Both the position numbers and the translations under genes were made by a program. Below are positions 1-7,597 of a DNA stretch of 36,321 bases, piece after piece. Under the pieces are notes generated by a model. That model did no database searches. It was not told the origin of the DNA and saw only the letters and a list, made by a program, of their open reading frames with translations. This stretch comes from a virus. The DNA is taken from the IMG/VR virus record IMGVR_UViG_3300040808_001252, positions 1 through 36,321 of that record; one strand, given 5' to 3'. How positions within the stretch are numbered: the first letter of the stretch is position 1; each line of letters opens with the position of its first letter.

Positions 1-72
1 TTTTGTTAGTGCATGCTTAACTGATGATTTAGCAGTTTTTGGTGTAACTGTACGAGTTGCTACGGTTTCCAT
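1..72 (-). CDS. Partial gene leaving the left edge (N-terminal 24 codons)
   Basis: An ATG at 72-70 on the minus strand opens a frame that stays open to the window edge. It begins METVATRTVTPKTAKSSV and is rich in Thr, Lys and Ser. An AAGGG Shine-Dalgarno-like stretch lies about 9 nt upstream, and a sigma70-like promoter lies just before it, so the start is well supported. The product cannot be identified from 24 residues. Confidence 0.6.
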   Translation of the reverse strand, partial: METVATRTVTPKTAKSSVKHALTK

Positions 73-108
73 AATTTAAGCCCTTCTGTATTTGCTAAGT
101 ATGTATAT

Positions 109-136
109 ATAATAGCATCACTACAGCAAAAGTCAA
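109..136 (-). promoter_or_regulatory. Sigma70-like promoter for the left-edge gene
   Basis: On the minus strand, TTGACT (136-131) is followed after 16 nt by TATTAT (114-109). The -35 matches consensus at 5 of 6 bases. It sits in the largest non-coding gap of this end and points at the ATG at 72. It is a weaker relative of the other TTGACA promoters in the window. Confidence 0.6.
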
Positions 137-146
137 CCTTTTTCAT

Positions 147-168
147 AAAAAAGATTAGCTTAATAATC
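147..168 (-). terminator. Weak candidate intrinsic terminator
   Basis: Just after the stop codon at 175, the minus strand reads GATTA, a 6-nt loop, TAATC and then six T residues. The stem is only 5 bp and AT-rich, so efficiency would be low. Its position between the stop of one gene and the promoter of the next is the main support. Confidence 0.3.
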
Positions 169-174
169 AATAGC

Positions 175-669
175 TTACAATTTTTTTCCAGTAATCTGTA
201 AAGTATATCTAGTATTTTGTCCTAAATTTGCAGCCATATGTTCCATTTCATGACTCCAAATGACATAATCGCCCGCTTTATAATCAATTATAGGAGTGTT
301 ATCAATCTCAAAATAATGGCCACTTTGCCAGTCTTCTAAAGCAACAATTGCTCTCCAAACTTGATTCTTTTTGCAATTAAATATTCTACAATATGTTTCA
401 AAGTGATCTACATGTTTAGGCATAACAATACCAGACTTCATTTTGTAGAATGTAAATCCACAATCAAATAACCCTATTTCATTTTGTACATCATTAACCC
501 AATCGGGCATTTGATCTTGTTTAGCAAACATGTCTCCTGTAAAAGTGTTGTAAGTGTAACCTTGTCTTCGCCAATATTCTACATCTGCAGAATGTGCTTC
601 TTTATGTGTATAATTAAATCTTTTGTATTCTTCTTTCCATTTTGGAATTATGTGTCCTCTATTCCACAT
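175..669 (-). CDS. 2OG-Fe(II) oxygenase-like protein
   Basis: The 164-residue protein shows a plausible non-haem iron facial triad: HVD (about residues 81-83, in MPKHVDHFE), a distal His in WSHEMEHMAANLG, and an Arg shortly after it (NTRYTL) that could bind 2-oxoglutarate. The core strand-rich segment VWRAIVALEDWQSG resembles aspartyl/asparaginyl hydroxylase-type cupin folds. The substrate is unknown. It overlaps the end of the preceding gene by 11 nt, so it is probably co-transcribed. This is one of three such oxygenase candidates in the window (also 5545-6228 and 20751-21353). The family call rests on motif spacing only. Confidence 0.6.
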   Translation of the reverse strand: MWNRGHIIPKWKEEYKRFNYTHKEAHSADVEYWRRQGYTYNTFTGDMFAKQDQMPDWVNDVQNEIGLFDCGFTFYKMKSGIVMPKHVDHFETYCRIFNCKKNQVWRAIVALEDWQSGHYFEIDNTPIIDYKAGDYVIWSHEMEHMAANLGQNTRYTLQITGKKL

Positions 670-1045
670 CTTTGCCTTGCCTTTTCATTGCTTTTATAAT
701 GCCGTATTTACGTAAATCTCCACTAAAGAGAGTTAGCTCGACAGCTTTCTTTTCATTAGTTACAGTTATACTTCTATTTGTAAGAAAATATGGACAATCA
801 ATAAATTGATCTAAAAATATAATAACTTGTGTAGTAAGTGGCATATCTTTAGGATATGGTATATCATAAACTTCTATGCCAATTTCTTGTAAAGTATTAT
901 ATCCTTCTTCTGTTAAACGTAAGCCGCCTTGTGATTTATTTCTAGTATTTTGCCACCATATAGGCATGTATTGTTTTAGATTAGCATCACTAATAGCTAA
1001 TCCTTTTTCTTTTAGAAAAATCTTAGTATATGCTTCCTTATTCAT
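659..1045 (-). CDS. Conserved-looking hypothetical protein, 128 aa
   Basis: No family recognised. It is a soluble protein of mixed composition with a Lys/Arg-rich C-terminus (KAMKRQGKD) and no membrane segment or signal peptide. It overlaps its upstream neighbour by 4 nt (ATGA type) and the oxygenase downstream by 11 nt, which indicates translational coupling within one operon. Confidence 0.75.
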   Translation of the reverse strand: MNKEAYTKIFLKEKGLAISDANLKQYMPIWWQNTRNKSQGGLRLTEEGYNTLQEIGIEVYDIPYPKDMPLTTQVIIFLDQFIDCPYFLTNRSITVTNEKKAVELTLFSGDLRKYGIIKAMKRQGKDVE

Positions 1046-1329
1046 TCGTCAACTTTTTCGCCATCTGTGAGTTTTACAACAGTAAAATCATCACAATTAA
1101 ACATATCGTTTAATTTTTTGGCTAGATTATGTGCATGACCTGGATTAGAAAAAGCAGTTTTTTTATACTTAGGACCAGGATAATTTGTGAGGGCATTTGA
1201 ACTTTTAAGATTAAAAGCTTTATTCATATAGAATACAGCCCAAATAGCTTCAGCTTCTAGGACTTGTTCGCTTCTATATGTTTTGTTGTTTACTTTTTCT
1301 AATAATATATTTGGCTTTGGCCTACTCAT
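1042..1329 (-). CDS. Hypothetical protein, 95 aa, with structured leader
   Basis: No family recognised. The protein is basic in its first half and contains NYPGPKYKKTAF, then a segment LAKKLNDMFNCDDFTVVKL that could form a small alpha/beta fold. The ATG at 1329 is preceded by AAAGG, which lies in the loop of a perfect 10-bp inverted repeat (1328-1337 with 1350-1359). The start codon itself is partly in the stem. A GATAAATA box lies at 1359-1366. Expression is therefore probably controlled separately from the upstream gene. Confidence 0.7.
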   Translation of the reverse strand: MSRPKPNILLEKVNNKTYRSEQVLEAEAIWAVFYMNKAFNLKSSNALTNYPGPKYKKTAFSNPGHAHNLAKKLNDMFNCDDFTVVKLTDGEKVDE

Positions 1330-1388
1330 ATGCGTATCCTTTGTATAATATACGCATATATTTATCTCTTTATAAGTTATATGAGTAG
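1322..1388 (-). promoter_or_regulatory. Two overlapping inverted repeats around a start codon
   Basis: The inner repeat has arms 1328-1337 and 1350-1359 (10 bp, perfect) around a 12-nt loop that contains the AAAGG ribosome-binding sequence. The outer repeat has arms 1322-1331 and 1379-1388 (10 bp, perfect). They share 1328-1331, which includes part of the ATG (1329-1327). The two helices compete for the same bases, so the leader could switch between conformations. Caveat: if transcription starts at the nearby GATAAATA box, part of the 5' arm would be missing from that RNA. Confidence 0.5.
1359..1366 (-). promoter_or_regulatory. Candidate T4-type late promoter (GATAAATA)
   Basis: GATAAATA on the minus strand lies 30 nt before the ATG at 1329 and matches the T4 late consensus TATAAATA at 7 of 8 bases. 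It falls in a 60-nt intergenic gap. Such AT-rich octamers also arise by chance in this genome, so support is moderate. Confidence 0.4.
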
Positions 1389-1389
1389 T

Positions 1390-1632
1390 TTATTCAAAAC
1401 TATTGCCGCCGTCCATTGTAATATTAATAACTTCTTCGGTATTATTAGATTTATTAATAAGTTCTTCAAGATCAGAAGTTAACCTACTCATAACAATACC
1501 TAAAGTAAATGCAAGATTTTTTGCCTGCTGAATATCTATCTTAACTTCTTTTGCTCTGCTGTTTTCAGCACTCTTTACCTGTTGAATAAACTGTTGTATA
1601 GGTATAGTGTTTAAAGGACTATTTGTTGACAC
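1390..1632 (-). CDS. Hypothetical protein, 80 aa, helical
   Basis: No family recognised. It is predicted mostly helical from composition, with Gln- and Asn-rich stretches (IPIQQFIQQVKS) and an acidic C-terminus. It overlaps the upstream gene by 14 nt and is followed by the structured intergenic region at 1330-1389. Confidence 0.7.
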   Translation of the reverse strand: MSTNSPLNTIPIQQFIQQVKSAENSRAKEVKIDIQQAKNLAFTLGIVMSRLTSDLEELINKSNNTEEVINITMDGGNSFE

Positions 1633-2092
1633 GACTCAACTCCTGACGCATTTCTAATTCTGTTTTAAACGGACCTTTAAAATCATAACGTTCAACAGTA
1701 ATTAACTTAGGGCAAAAACTTTTAACCCAACCTTTTTCAAAACAAATTACATAGTAACCTGCACAATACATACTTTTAGATTTATCACTTTTAGTAAACA
1801 AGGGTAATTTTCTTTTGACATCGTACATAGAGTTATAAGGAATAACACTTGTAGGATAACCATGTACTATTTTATCTTTGTCTACAATTGATGCATTTGT
1901 TTCGTTAGTAACAAAAATCATTTCTGTACCAAATTTTTTCTTCATCTGGCGAGTATTGTCAAAGAAACAAGTTTCTGCTGTACTTGAAAACATATAGCGA
2001 TCGTCATTCCAGGAAAGTGTTCCGACTCTTTGATCGTCTTCTTCAACAATCCAAAATTTATCTTTTAATACTGATTTTGCTTTTAATGTCAT
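1619..2092 (-). CDS. Hypothetical protein, 157 aa
   Basis: No family recognised. It is a soluble, Lys-rich protein with scattered aromatics and a C-terminal segment (GPFKTELEMRQELSRVNK) that looks helical. It overlaps the 3' end of the nuclease gene by 4 nt (ATGA), so it is probably translated from the same message as the 5' nuclease and may support replication. That role is inference from position. Confidence 0.75.
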   Translation of the reverse strand: MTLKAKSVLKDKFWIVEEDDQRVGTLSWNDDRYMFSSTAETCFFDNTRQMKKKFGTEMIFVTNETNASIVDKDKIVHGYPTSVIPYNSMYDVKRKLPLFTKSDKSKSMYCAGYYVICFEKGWVKSFCPKLITVERYDFKGPFKTELEMRQELSRVNK

Positions 2093-3072
2093 TTAGGGTA
2101 TCTCGCTTGTAAAGGTTCTGCAAAAGATGCTGCTTGGTCTGCAATTCGTTGCATATCCCACTTAGCACAAAACTTCATAAGGCGCATACCAACTTGTGAT
2201 ATGTTCTTAGGTTCTACTTCTGCAATAGTGTTATTAATTATCTCTCTAATTTCTGTAGGTTGTGCAGACAAATCACACAATGTAACGTTGCGATTGTAAT
2301 CGTCTAGTACACGATGTTCTTCACCATTGTGATCTACCCAACGCTGTAACATCATATTATTCCAGTTAAAGCCTTTTGTACTTTTATCTTCAAACGCTTC
2401 TATAAGACCAACTTTGTTCTTTGTACCTTTTTTTCTAACACCTGGATATGCACTAAACACGTTGTCACTAGTGTCGCCGCGCATACATTTTTCAAATAGC
2501 AACCACTGTGGGTCAGGAGCACCTTTAGGCTCTTTAGTTTTCTTATCTACCACAGGCTTACCTTTGTCATCAAAGTAACCTTCGTGTGTAATAGTAGTGT
2601 TACTAACACCATTGTACTGTTTTACGTTAGGCGCAATCAGTTGTGCAAAGTCGCCGTCTGTACTAATAATAACATGATTGTCGTTAGGATGATTCTGTAC
2701 CCAACCTGCAATCAAATCATCTGCTTCTAGTTGCGGATGACGCATCATTGTACAGTTAGTCTTTGTACCAATGAAGTCTTTAAACTCGTCAAAGATTTCC
2801 CAAAACACAGTGTCTTCTTCTTGCTGTGCAGGAGTCATTGCATCACGGGTTTCTTGTCTGTTACGTTTATATGGCTCGTAATAGTCCTTGCGCCAACTAC
2901 GTCCTTCTAAGCAGAACACAACATGATCTGCATTAAAATCTTGCCATGCTTTCTTTACACTGTTAAGCGTAATATGTAGAGCCATGCCTACTTTCGTGTC
3001 TAAATCGCCACGCACTACATGACGAGCTCTAAAGAAAGTGTTTGCTGTATCTACTAAAATATAAGTGCTCAT
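2089..3072 (-). CDS. rnh: T4 RNase H-like 5'-3' exonuclease (FEN family)
   Basis: The 327-residue protein has the acidic active-site pattern of FEN-type nucleases: LVDTANTFFRAR at the N-terminus, QLEADDLIAGW, and STDGDFAQL followed by a helix-hairpin-like GDTSDNVFSAYPGVRKKGT region. In T4 this enzyme removes RNA primers and flaps during lagging-strand synthesis, and length and motif order fit that family. A consensus sigma70 promoter (3106-3134) lies directly upstream and GAGGACA precedes the ATG. It leads an operon of at least two hypothetical genes. Confidence 0.88.
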   Translation of the reverse strand: MSTYILVDTANTFFRARHVVRGDLDTKVGMALHITLNSVKKAWQDFNADHVVFCLEGRSWRKDYYEPYKRNRQETRDAMTPAQQEEDTVFWEIFDEFKDFIGTKTNCTMMRHPQLEADDLIAGWVQNHPNDNHVIISTDGDFAQLIAPNVKQYNGVSNTTITHEGYFDDKGKPVVDKKTKEPKGAPDPQWLLFEKCMRGDTSDNVFSAYPGVRKKGTKNKVGLIEAFEDKSTKGFNWNNMMLQRWVDHNGEEHRVLDDYNRNVTLCDLSAQPTEIREIINNTIAEVEPKNISQVGMRLMKFCAKWDMQRIADQAASFAEPLQARYPK

Positions 3073-3078
3073 TTGTCC

Positions 3079-3177
3079 TCACATACATAAGTCTTCATAT
3101 AAACTATTATATTGTCTATGTTTACTTTTGTCAAGTTTAAAAACAGGAATATATCCAAAGAGCTTTTTAAAAATCAT
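3079..3177 (-). CDS. Possible 32-aa ORF overlapping the rnh promoter
   Basis: An ATG overlaps the stop of the preceding gene (ATGA) and opens a 32-codon frame beginning MIFKKLFGYIPVFKL. It ends 6 nt before the rnh start. The -35 and -10 elements of the rnh promoter lie inside it, and no good ribosome-binding site is visible. It may be real through coupling or simply an open promoter region. Confidence 0.25.
   Translation of the reverse strand: MIFKKLFGYIPVFKLDKSKHRQYNSLYEDLCM
3106..3134 (-). promoter_or_regulatory. Consensus sigma70 promoter for rnh
   Basis: Minus strand TTGACA (3134-3129), 17-nt spacer, TATAAT (3111-3106): a 12/12 match with optimal spacing. It lies 34 nt before the nuclease ATG. 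Confidence 0.85.
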
Positions 3178-3557
3178 GATACTTCGCTTTTGCCTTTTGA
3201 TATAGGAACAACATTAATATAACCAGCACCTCTATCAGTACTTTGTCCTTCTGCTTCTAGCATATTGTAAACGATATCACGGAACCAACGATCTACAATT
3301 TCTTCTTCTGGATCATTGTCCACACCGTAACCATTTTCAATTAGTTGTGCAATAAAGTATTTGTTCCAGTCAAGTTCAAAGAAACCGTTGCGAACGTTAT
3401 CTTCATTTACTTTAACATCTAATACACTAACCCAAGGTTCTTTACGCCTAGTAGCATATTCTTTAGGATCTTTCTTTTTAAGAAGAGCCATTTCCTGCTC
3501 TTCTAGTTCTTTTTCTTTTTTTGTAATGCCTGTTATGTCTTTTAAAAATTTTTTCAT
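3174..3557 (-). CDS. Hypothetical protein, 127 aa
   Basis: No family recognised. The first 40 residues are strongly charged (KKEKELEEQEMALLKKKD) and probably helical. The remainder has a tryptophan-rich core (DWNKYFIAQLIENGYG, DRWFRDIVYNML). An excellent AAGGAGG lies 5 nt before the ATG, which overlaps the stop of a small upstream frame (ATGA). It belongs to the folE-queE transcription unit. Confidence 0.75.
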   Translation of the reverse strand: MKKFLKDITGITKKEKELEEQEMALLKKKDPKEYATRRKEPWVSVLDVKVNEDNVRNGFFELDWNKYFIAQLIENGYGVDNDPEEEIVDRWFRDIVYNMLEAEGQSTDRGAGYINVVPISKGKSEVS

Positions 3558-3646
3558 AACTGCCTCCTTATTTTGTCTGCCTGTTCTTCTGTAATCTTTT
3601 TACCTCGCAAAATGTCGAGATCTTCTTCACTAAGTCCCCCAGGCAT
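3554..3646 (-). CDS. Small ORF after queE (about 30 aa)
   Basis: A frame starting MPGGLSEEDLDILRGKK overlaps the queE stop by 17 nt and ends in an ATGA overlap with the next gene. The reading reads like protein (charged, helical) and fills what would otherwise be a 72-nt gap. The start is uncertain: ATG at 3724 would give 56 codons but would run deep inside the conserved 3' end of queE. No strong ribosome-binding site precedes 3646. Confidence 0.4.
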   Translation of the reverse strand: MPGGLSEEDLDILRGKKITEEQADKIRRQL

Positions 3647-4523
3647 TCCCGAATAGCGATATGTGTAGTCTTGGGGTAAATCGCCATCCTCTTTCCATAC
3701 ACGCTTCCGCCACGTCTTTAACATTAAGGGAATATTCTTCACTGCGTCCGCCCAGCGGCATAAGATATACTGGACATTGTACCCCGGCACTCTTGTAAGC
3801 GTCCACAGCCCTGCCAACTTCGTCAAAATCATCTTGACTAGCGACAACAAACTTAAGATAAATGTCACTACCGTTAACAGTACTATACTGATGAGCAACA
3901 ACAGGCAGGATAGCAGTATCCCAAGGTTCTCCGCTAACACTAAGTTTCGGGGAACAACTCCACGTGATTGTAAATCGTTCTTGAGTGTTAAGATACTCGT
4001 AAAACTCTGAGTGTAAAGGTTGTGTAGTGTTTGTTTCAAATGTAACATTTTTTAAGTCTCGCATACGTGGATGTTCAAATAAATCTATGTAGAGCTTTTG
4101 CCACGCTAACAAAGGCTCACCACCTGTCATGATTAAATGGATGTCTTGACCATTGTCCATAGTCCATTTGCCTTCTGGAGTAAGAGAAAGTAAGTGTTCA
4201 ACAACTTCATCAACTTCTGCAAGTTTGTTAAAGTCTTTGAACTCAGGATAGATACTTGCATATGTATCACAGCCTGTGTGAATAATAGGCAAGTCTTCAA
4301 ATCGTTCTGTAGTTTTGTGTACATCTTTGGCAATAAGATCTGCAACTTCTGCATTATGCTTAATGCCTTCTTTGTGTAGTTGCCACCGGTCTTTTGTTTC
4401 ACCTGTGCCAAAGTTCATACAACGGAAGTTACAACCAAAGGTACGTAGGAATACACTAGGTACTCCTACAAACTTACCTTCGCCTTGTACACTGTAAAAT
4501 GCTTCTGAATATCTTAGTTTCAT
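3630..4523 (-). CDS. queE: 7-carboxy-7-deazaguanine synthase (QueE), divergent cluster motif
   Basis: This is a radical SAM enzyme that turns 6-carboxytetrahydropterin into 7-carboxy-7-deazaguanine. Family signatures are FYSVQGEGKFVGVPSVFLR at the N-terminus, the glycine motif MTGGEPLL and the C-terminal HISLFGNAWGT. The cluster motif is atypical: only two Cys of CxxxCxxC are present (GCNFRCMNFG), and the third position is Phe. A likely replacement Cys occurs about 47 residues later in HTGCDTYAS. I set the start at the ATG at 4523 (MKLRYSEAF), which forms a TAATG overlap with the upstream stop and has GGGGAG about 7 nt before it. FolE, QueD and a DpdA-like protein in this window supply the pathway context. 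Confidence 0.85.
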   Translation of the reverse strand: MKLRYSEAFYSVQGEGKFVGVPSVFLRTFGCNFRCMNFGTGETKDRWQLHKEGIKHNAEVADLIAKDVHKTTERFEDLPIIHTGCDTYASIYPEFKDFNKLAEVDEVVEHLLSLTPEGKWTMDNGQDIHLIMTGGEPLLAWQKLYIDLFEHPRMRDLKNVTFETNTTQPLHSEFYEYLNTQERFTITWSCSPKLSVSGEPWDTAILPVVAHQYSTVNGSDIYLKFVVASQDDFDEVGRAVDAYKSAGVQCPVYLMPLGGRSEEYSLNVKDVAEACMERGWRFTPRLHISLFGNAWGT

Positions 4524-4801
4524 TATTCTTCTCCCCACCAACCGTTAAACTCCATAGCAAAGTCTTCGTCTACTTTCGTGTAGTGTAGAATTGCTTCTTG
4601 TTGCTCGGGTGTTAATGTACTTTGGAATGCTTCACGAAATTCAACTGCCTGATTGTAACTTGCTTCTTCACGCATTTCTTCTGCTTGATCAGGATCTTCA
4701 TCTTCCATGTCATCTGCTTCTACCCATTCGTCATAAGTAGCAGCATGTGCATCTTCGTTTAGTTCAACAATAAGTTGATATGCTTCATCTCTACTTAACA
4801 T
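4523..4801 (-). CDS. Acidic hypothetical protein, 92 aa
   Basis: No family recognised. It is very acidic (EADDMEDEDPDQAEEMREE) with helical character and no basic cluster. It lies between folE and queE with overlaps at both ends (7 nt with folE; TAATG with queE), so it is part of the deazaguanine operon by position. A DNA-mimic or binding-partner role is possible but unsupported. Confidence 0.75.
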   Translation of the reverse strand: MLSRDEAYQLIVELNEDAHAATYDEWVEADDMEDEDPDQAEEMREEASYNQAVEFREAFQSTLTPEQQEAILHYTKVDEDFAMEFNGWWGEE

Positions 4802-5478
4802 GCAAACTCCTGCTGTAGTTTAATGTTGTCAAAGAACTCTTTCTTTGTACCAGGATCATCTTTAAACGCACCTTTAAGTACAGTTGTCTGTGTAAGACTG
4901 CTATGTGCCATAATACCACGATTCTCACAACAACCATGTGTTGCTTGAATATATACACCTAAATTTTCTGCGCCTGTTGCTTTTGCAATCTCACGTGCAA
5001 TATCATTTGCAAGTTCTTCTTGTAGCGTACCACGTCTTGCACACCACTGTGCAATGCGTGTGTATTTGCTAAGACCAATTAGTTTATCTGCGGCAATAAT
5101 ACCAATGTATGCTACACCGCTTACTGGCTGATGATGATGCGAACACATGCTCTTTAGTTCTGAACGAACTACAAGCATACCTTCATAGCGTTCATCTGAG
5201 TCATTTGGAAATGCTGTTGCATCAGGTGCAGGATCATAACGTCCTGCCATAATCTCATTAAAGTACATCTTAGCAAGACGTCTTGCTGTACCTTTTGAAT
5301 TAGGATCTGTATGACGATCAATTACTAGTGCATCTAATACACTTTCAAAAGCTGGAGTAGCTTCTTCTATTAATTGCTCTATGTCGCCTTTCTGCAACAC
5401 TTCTGAAATGTTGTCGCCGGCCCAGTAACGGATACCAGCATCTTCTAGTTTTTGTTTAATTTGTTCTGCTTTGCTCAT
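4795..5478 (-). CDS. folE: GTP cyclohydrolase I (FolE type)
   Basis: It converts GTP to 7,8-dihydroneopterin triphosphate, the first step of both folate and 7-deazaguanine synthesis. The 227-residue length matches the family. Visible are the zinc/active-site segment SMCSHHHQPVSG (Cys112, His115), the GTP-binding stretch GLSKYTRIAQWCARR, and HGCCENRG supplying the second zinc Cys (183/184). It is preceded by a consensus sigma70 promoter (5520-5548) and leads an operon that includes queE. With QueD and a DpdA-like enzyme nearby, DNA modification is a likelier purpose than folate supply. Confidence 0.93.
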   Translation of the reverse strand: MSKAEQIKQKLEDAGIRYWAGDNISEVLQKGDIEQLIEEATPAFESVLDALVIDRHTDPNSKGTARRLAKMYFNEIMAGRYDPAPDATAFPNDSDERYEGMLVVRSELKSMCSHHHQPVSGVAYIGIIAADKLIGLSKYTRIAQWCARRGTLQEELANDIAREIAKATGAENLGVYIQATHGCCENRGIMAHSSLTQTTVLKGAFKDDPGTKKEFFDNIKLQQEFAC

Positions 5479-5519
5479 TTAATTCTCCGAGTTAAAGACG
5501 AGGATGTCTTATTGTTTAT

Positions 5520-5548
5520 ATTATATACTTTATTTAGGTTTTTGTCAA
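5520..5548 (-). promoter_or_regulatory. Consensus sigma70 promoter for folE operon
   Basis: Minus strand TTGACA (5548-5543), 17-nt spacer, TATAAT (5525-5520): 12/12 match. The -35 hexamer contains the TGA stop of the upstream oxygenase gene, so promoter and gene end are fused. Confidence 0.85.
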
Positions 5549-6228
5549 ACATTTTTTTTAATTAAAGGTATTAAGTCATGAGGCTTGTCAGTCATATACC
5601 CATTTTGCGGTTGTAAAACTGACATCGGTCCTACGTCAAATGCTATAGTAACTCTATACCCATTGTTTTCCCAAGGCGAAGCTCTATGTAAATCGTCTTC
5701 AGATTTTCCAAATACACAATATCCATTCTTACTTAATACTCTAAATCGATTATCCCAATAACCTTTTATGAGATAATCTGTATAAGAATCATTTTCACCT
5801 TCTACATTAACACAATAAAATCCGTGATAAGCTCTACTATCTTTACCCCAATGTTTATGCCAATCTATATTTTGACCAGGTTCAAATAAATTAACCCAAC
5901 ACCGTATGTAATAATCATCTTCTCTCATCACTGAATATAATTTTTTAGCCATATTATTGTATAGCTTATATAATTCAGTACTAGGAAAACTAAAAAGATT
6001 ATAGTGTCCGTGGTAATAGGATGTTGGACATCCATAAACTCCTGTATCAGGAACAGGAGGGAAATTATCATCTATATAATTTCCTATATCAAAACAGGTT
6101 TGTAACAATTTTTTATTATCAATATCGTCAAATTTAAATAGCCATAGATAATCATCTACTAGAATTTCGTTATCTATGTTTAAAGGATTAAATTCTATAA
6201 CTTTTTCTGGAATTGGTACAGTATTCAT
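5545..6228 (-). CDS. Putative 2OG-Fe(II) oxygenase, 227 aa
   Basis: A C-terminal double-stranded beta-helix is suggested by NLFEPGQNIDWHKHWGKDSRAYHGFYCVNVEG, with likely iron ligands in WHKHW, a distal His in LHRASPW, and Arg in YRVTIAFDV to bind 2-oxoglutarate. The usual HxD is HxH here, so activity is uncertain. The N-terminal 90 residues are an unrecognised helical segment. It directly follows the HIT gene and ends inside the folE promoter. The substrate is unknown. Confidence 0.6.
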   Translation of the reverse strand: MNTVPIPEKVIEFNPLNIDNEILVDDYLWLFKFDDIDNKKLLQTCFDIGNYIDDNFPPVPDTGVYGCPTSYYHGHYNLFSFPSTELYKLYNNMAKKLYSVMREDDYYIRCWVNLFEPGQNIDWHKHWGKDSRAYHGFYCVNVEGENDSYTDYLIKGYWDNRFRVLSKNGYCVFGKSEDDLHRASPWENNGYRVTIAFDVGPMSVLQPQNGYMTDKPHDLIPLIKKNV

Positions 6229-6654
6229 TTACGTCCTTTCAAGAGTGCTTGTATCATATTCTGTAAATCCAGAAGAAAGTCTAGTATAATCTCCCTTACC
6301 GGGAACACAATGACGTATACCTCCTTTTGGATTTTCGCAATCTCCGTCACGTCTAAAAATTAAATGTACGTGCGGATACATGCAAGTTTGTCCCGCACTG
6401 TTACCTACATTAATTCCTACATTATAACCTGTAATATTATTTGCTAAACTTTGAACATTTTGATTGCCCATTTCTACAGCAAATTTAAAACAGCGCATAA
6501 TGTCATCTACAGTGTTTTGTTTTGGAACAACTAACGTATGACCTTCTGTAACTGGAAACTTGTCTTTGTATACAACAAAATCTTTTGTGTTATACTCTAC
6601 ATTAGTCCAAGGTGCACGACCTTCTTGTTGAGCTTTTTCTAAAGTATCAATCAT
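6229..6654 (-). CDS. HIT family nucleotide hydrolase/transferase
   Basis: It shows the HIT layout: FPVTEGHTLVVPKQ near residue 40 and the signature region YPHVHLIFRRDGD near residue 100, followed by NPKGGIRHCVPGKGDY. The usual HxHxH triad is shortened (HVHLI), which matches a variant of the family followed by a GG-R-VP motif. HIT proteins hydrolyse nucleotide alpha-phosphates. The start forms a TAATG overlap with the gene before it. Its biological substrate in the phage is unknown. Confidence 0.8.
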   Translation of the reverse strand: MIDTLEKAQQEGRAPWTNVEYNTKDFVVYKDKFPVTEGHTLVVPKQNTVDDIMRCFKFAVEMGNQNVQSLANNITGYNVGINVGNSAGQTCMYPHVHLIFRRDGDCENPKGGIRHCVPGKGDYTRLSSGFTEYDTSTLERT

Positions 6655-7376
6655 TAGTTATTTTTCCATACACTTGCGTAGTAGCCTTTTCCGTTAGTAT
6701 CGCCACCTTGATTATCAATTTCAACACCGTCGTACTCTACACTGGTAATAGTGTCTTCACCGTTTAGAAACTCAGTGGTGTAGAACTTTAATTTCTTAGG
6801 GTCAAACTCTCCAATAGTTTCAATCACGCCATCAAAGAACTGACCTTTTTCGCTTGAATATAGTTGTGCAACATAACCGTCATGTTCTTCACAACAGCCC
6901 ATTTCAATTGCTTCGTGAGCCCATTCTGTTTCTTCACCTAAGCGTTCGTTAAATGCTGTCACATCTTCTCGATCAATAACTTCTGCAATAACTTTAGAAT
7001 TGTATTCATCGTCAGACACTTCGTCAACACTAAAGTAACAACTATCATATGTACCGCCATATGAGTGTTCAAACTCTGTATGAGACTCGTACCAAGGACG
7101 CTTGTAGTTGTCATCATCTTTATCGTGCAAGAACTGTGCTTCTTCTGGAACACTGTCAATGTTTTCAAACTCACATTCTTCTAGGTCATCACAGTTCATA
7201 TACTGTACTAGATCATAGTCACCGTGTTCTTCGCAAATAGGTTGCCAAAAATCATGTGCTTCTTTCGAAATACTCATGTATGCACTCTCGCCACCGTATC
7301 CTGAAATGTGAATGCGGTAGTATCGTGGACCGCTTAGTGTATCTACTAGTTCTTGTTTTTCTTCTGGGGTTGCCAT
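6654..7376 (-). CDS. Acidic hypothetical protein, 240 aa
   Basis: No family recognised. It is strongly acidic, with an early strand segment RYYRIHISGYGGESAYMSI, a Cys-containing CCEEHDGYVAQLY and a C-terminal beta-rich part. AAGGAGT lies 7 nt before the ATG. It is followed directly by the HIT gene with a 1-nt overlap. Confidence 0.75.
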   Translation of the reverse strand: MATPEEKQELVDTLSGPRYYRIHISGYGGESAYMSISKEAHDFWQPICEEHGDYDLVQYMNCDDLEECEFENIDSVPEEAQFLHDKDDDNYKRPWYESHTEFEHSYGGTYDSCYFSVDEVSDDEYNSKVIAEVIDREDVTAFNERLGEETEWAHEAIEMGCCEEHDGYVAQLYSSEKGQFFDGVIETIGEFDPKKLKFYTTEFLNGEDTITSVEYDGVEIDNQGGDTNGKGYYASVWKNN

Positions 7377-7405
7377 TTTTTGACTCCTTAGTTTTTTCTT
7401 TTTAA

Positions 7406-7597
7406 TTAAAGATCTAACTCTCTTTTTAACTTTGCAATCTGTCTACGTCTTGCAAAAATTCCAGATTGAATACTGTTTATATGATTACCTTTTGCATTGT
7501 TTTCTTGGGCTTCTTTTAGCTCTTCAAGTCTTGCTTGTATACTACTCTCTAAGCCTTTAAGATAATTTAATTTATCTTGTCGTTCTTTTTCGGTCAT
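7406..7597 (-). CDS. Short coiled-coil protein, 63 aa
   Basis: Starting at the ATG at 7597 (MTEKERQDKL), which overlaps the PRTase stop as ATGA and has AGGA just upstream, the protein is one long charged helix with heptad spacing of Leu/Ile, interrupted near NNAKGNH. A longer frame back to 7630 would overlap the PRTase without a better ribosome-binding site. Function unknown. Confidence 0.65.
   Translation of the reverse strand: MTEKERQDKLNYLKGLESSIQARLEELKEAQENNAKGNHINSIQSGIFARRRQIAKLKRELDL

Noticed and set aside
3554-4048. 164-codon minus-strand frame overlapping queE
   Set aside because: Most of it lies inside the conserved 3' half of queE in another frame, and the hydrophobic run there is an artefact. 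Only its last 30 codons are plausible as a small gene.
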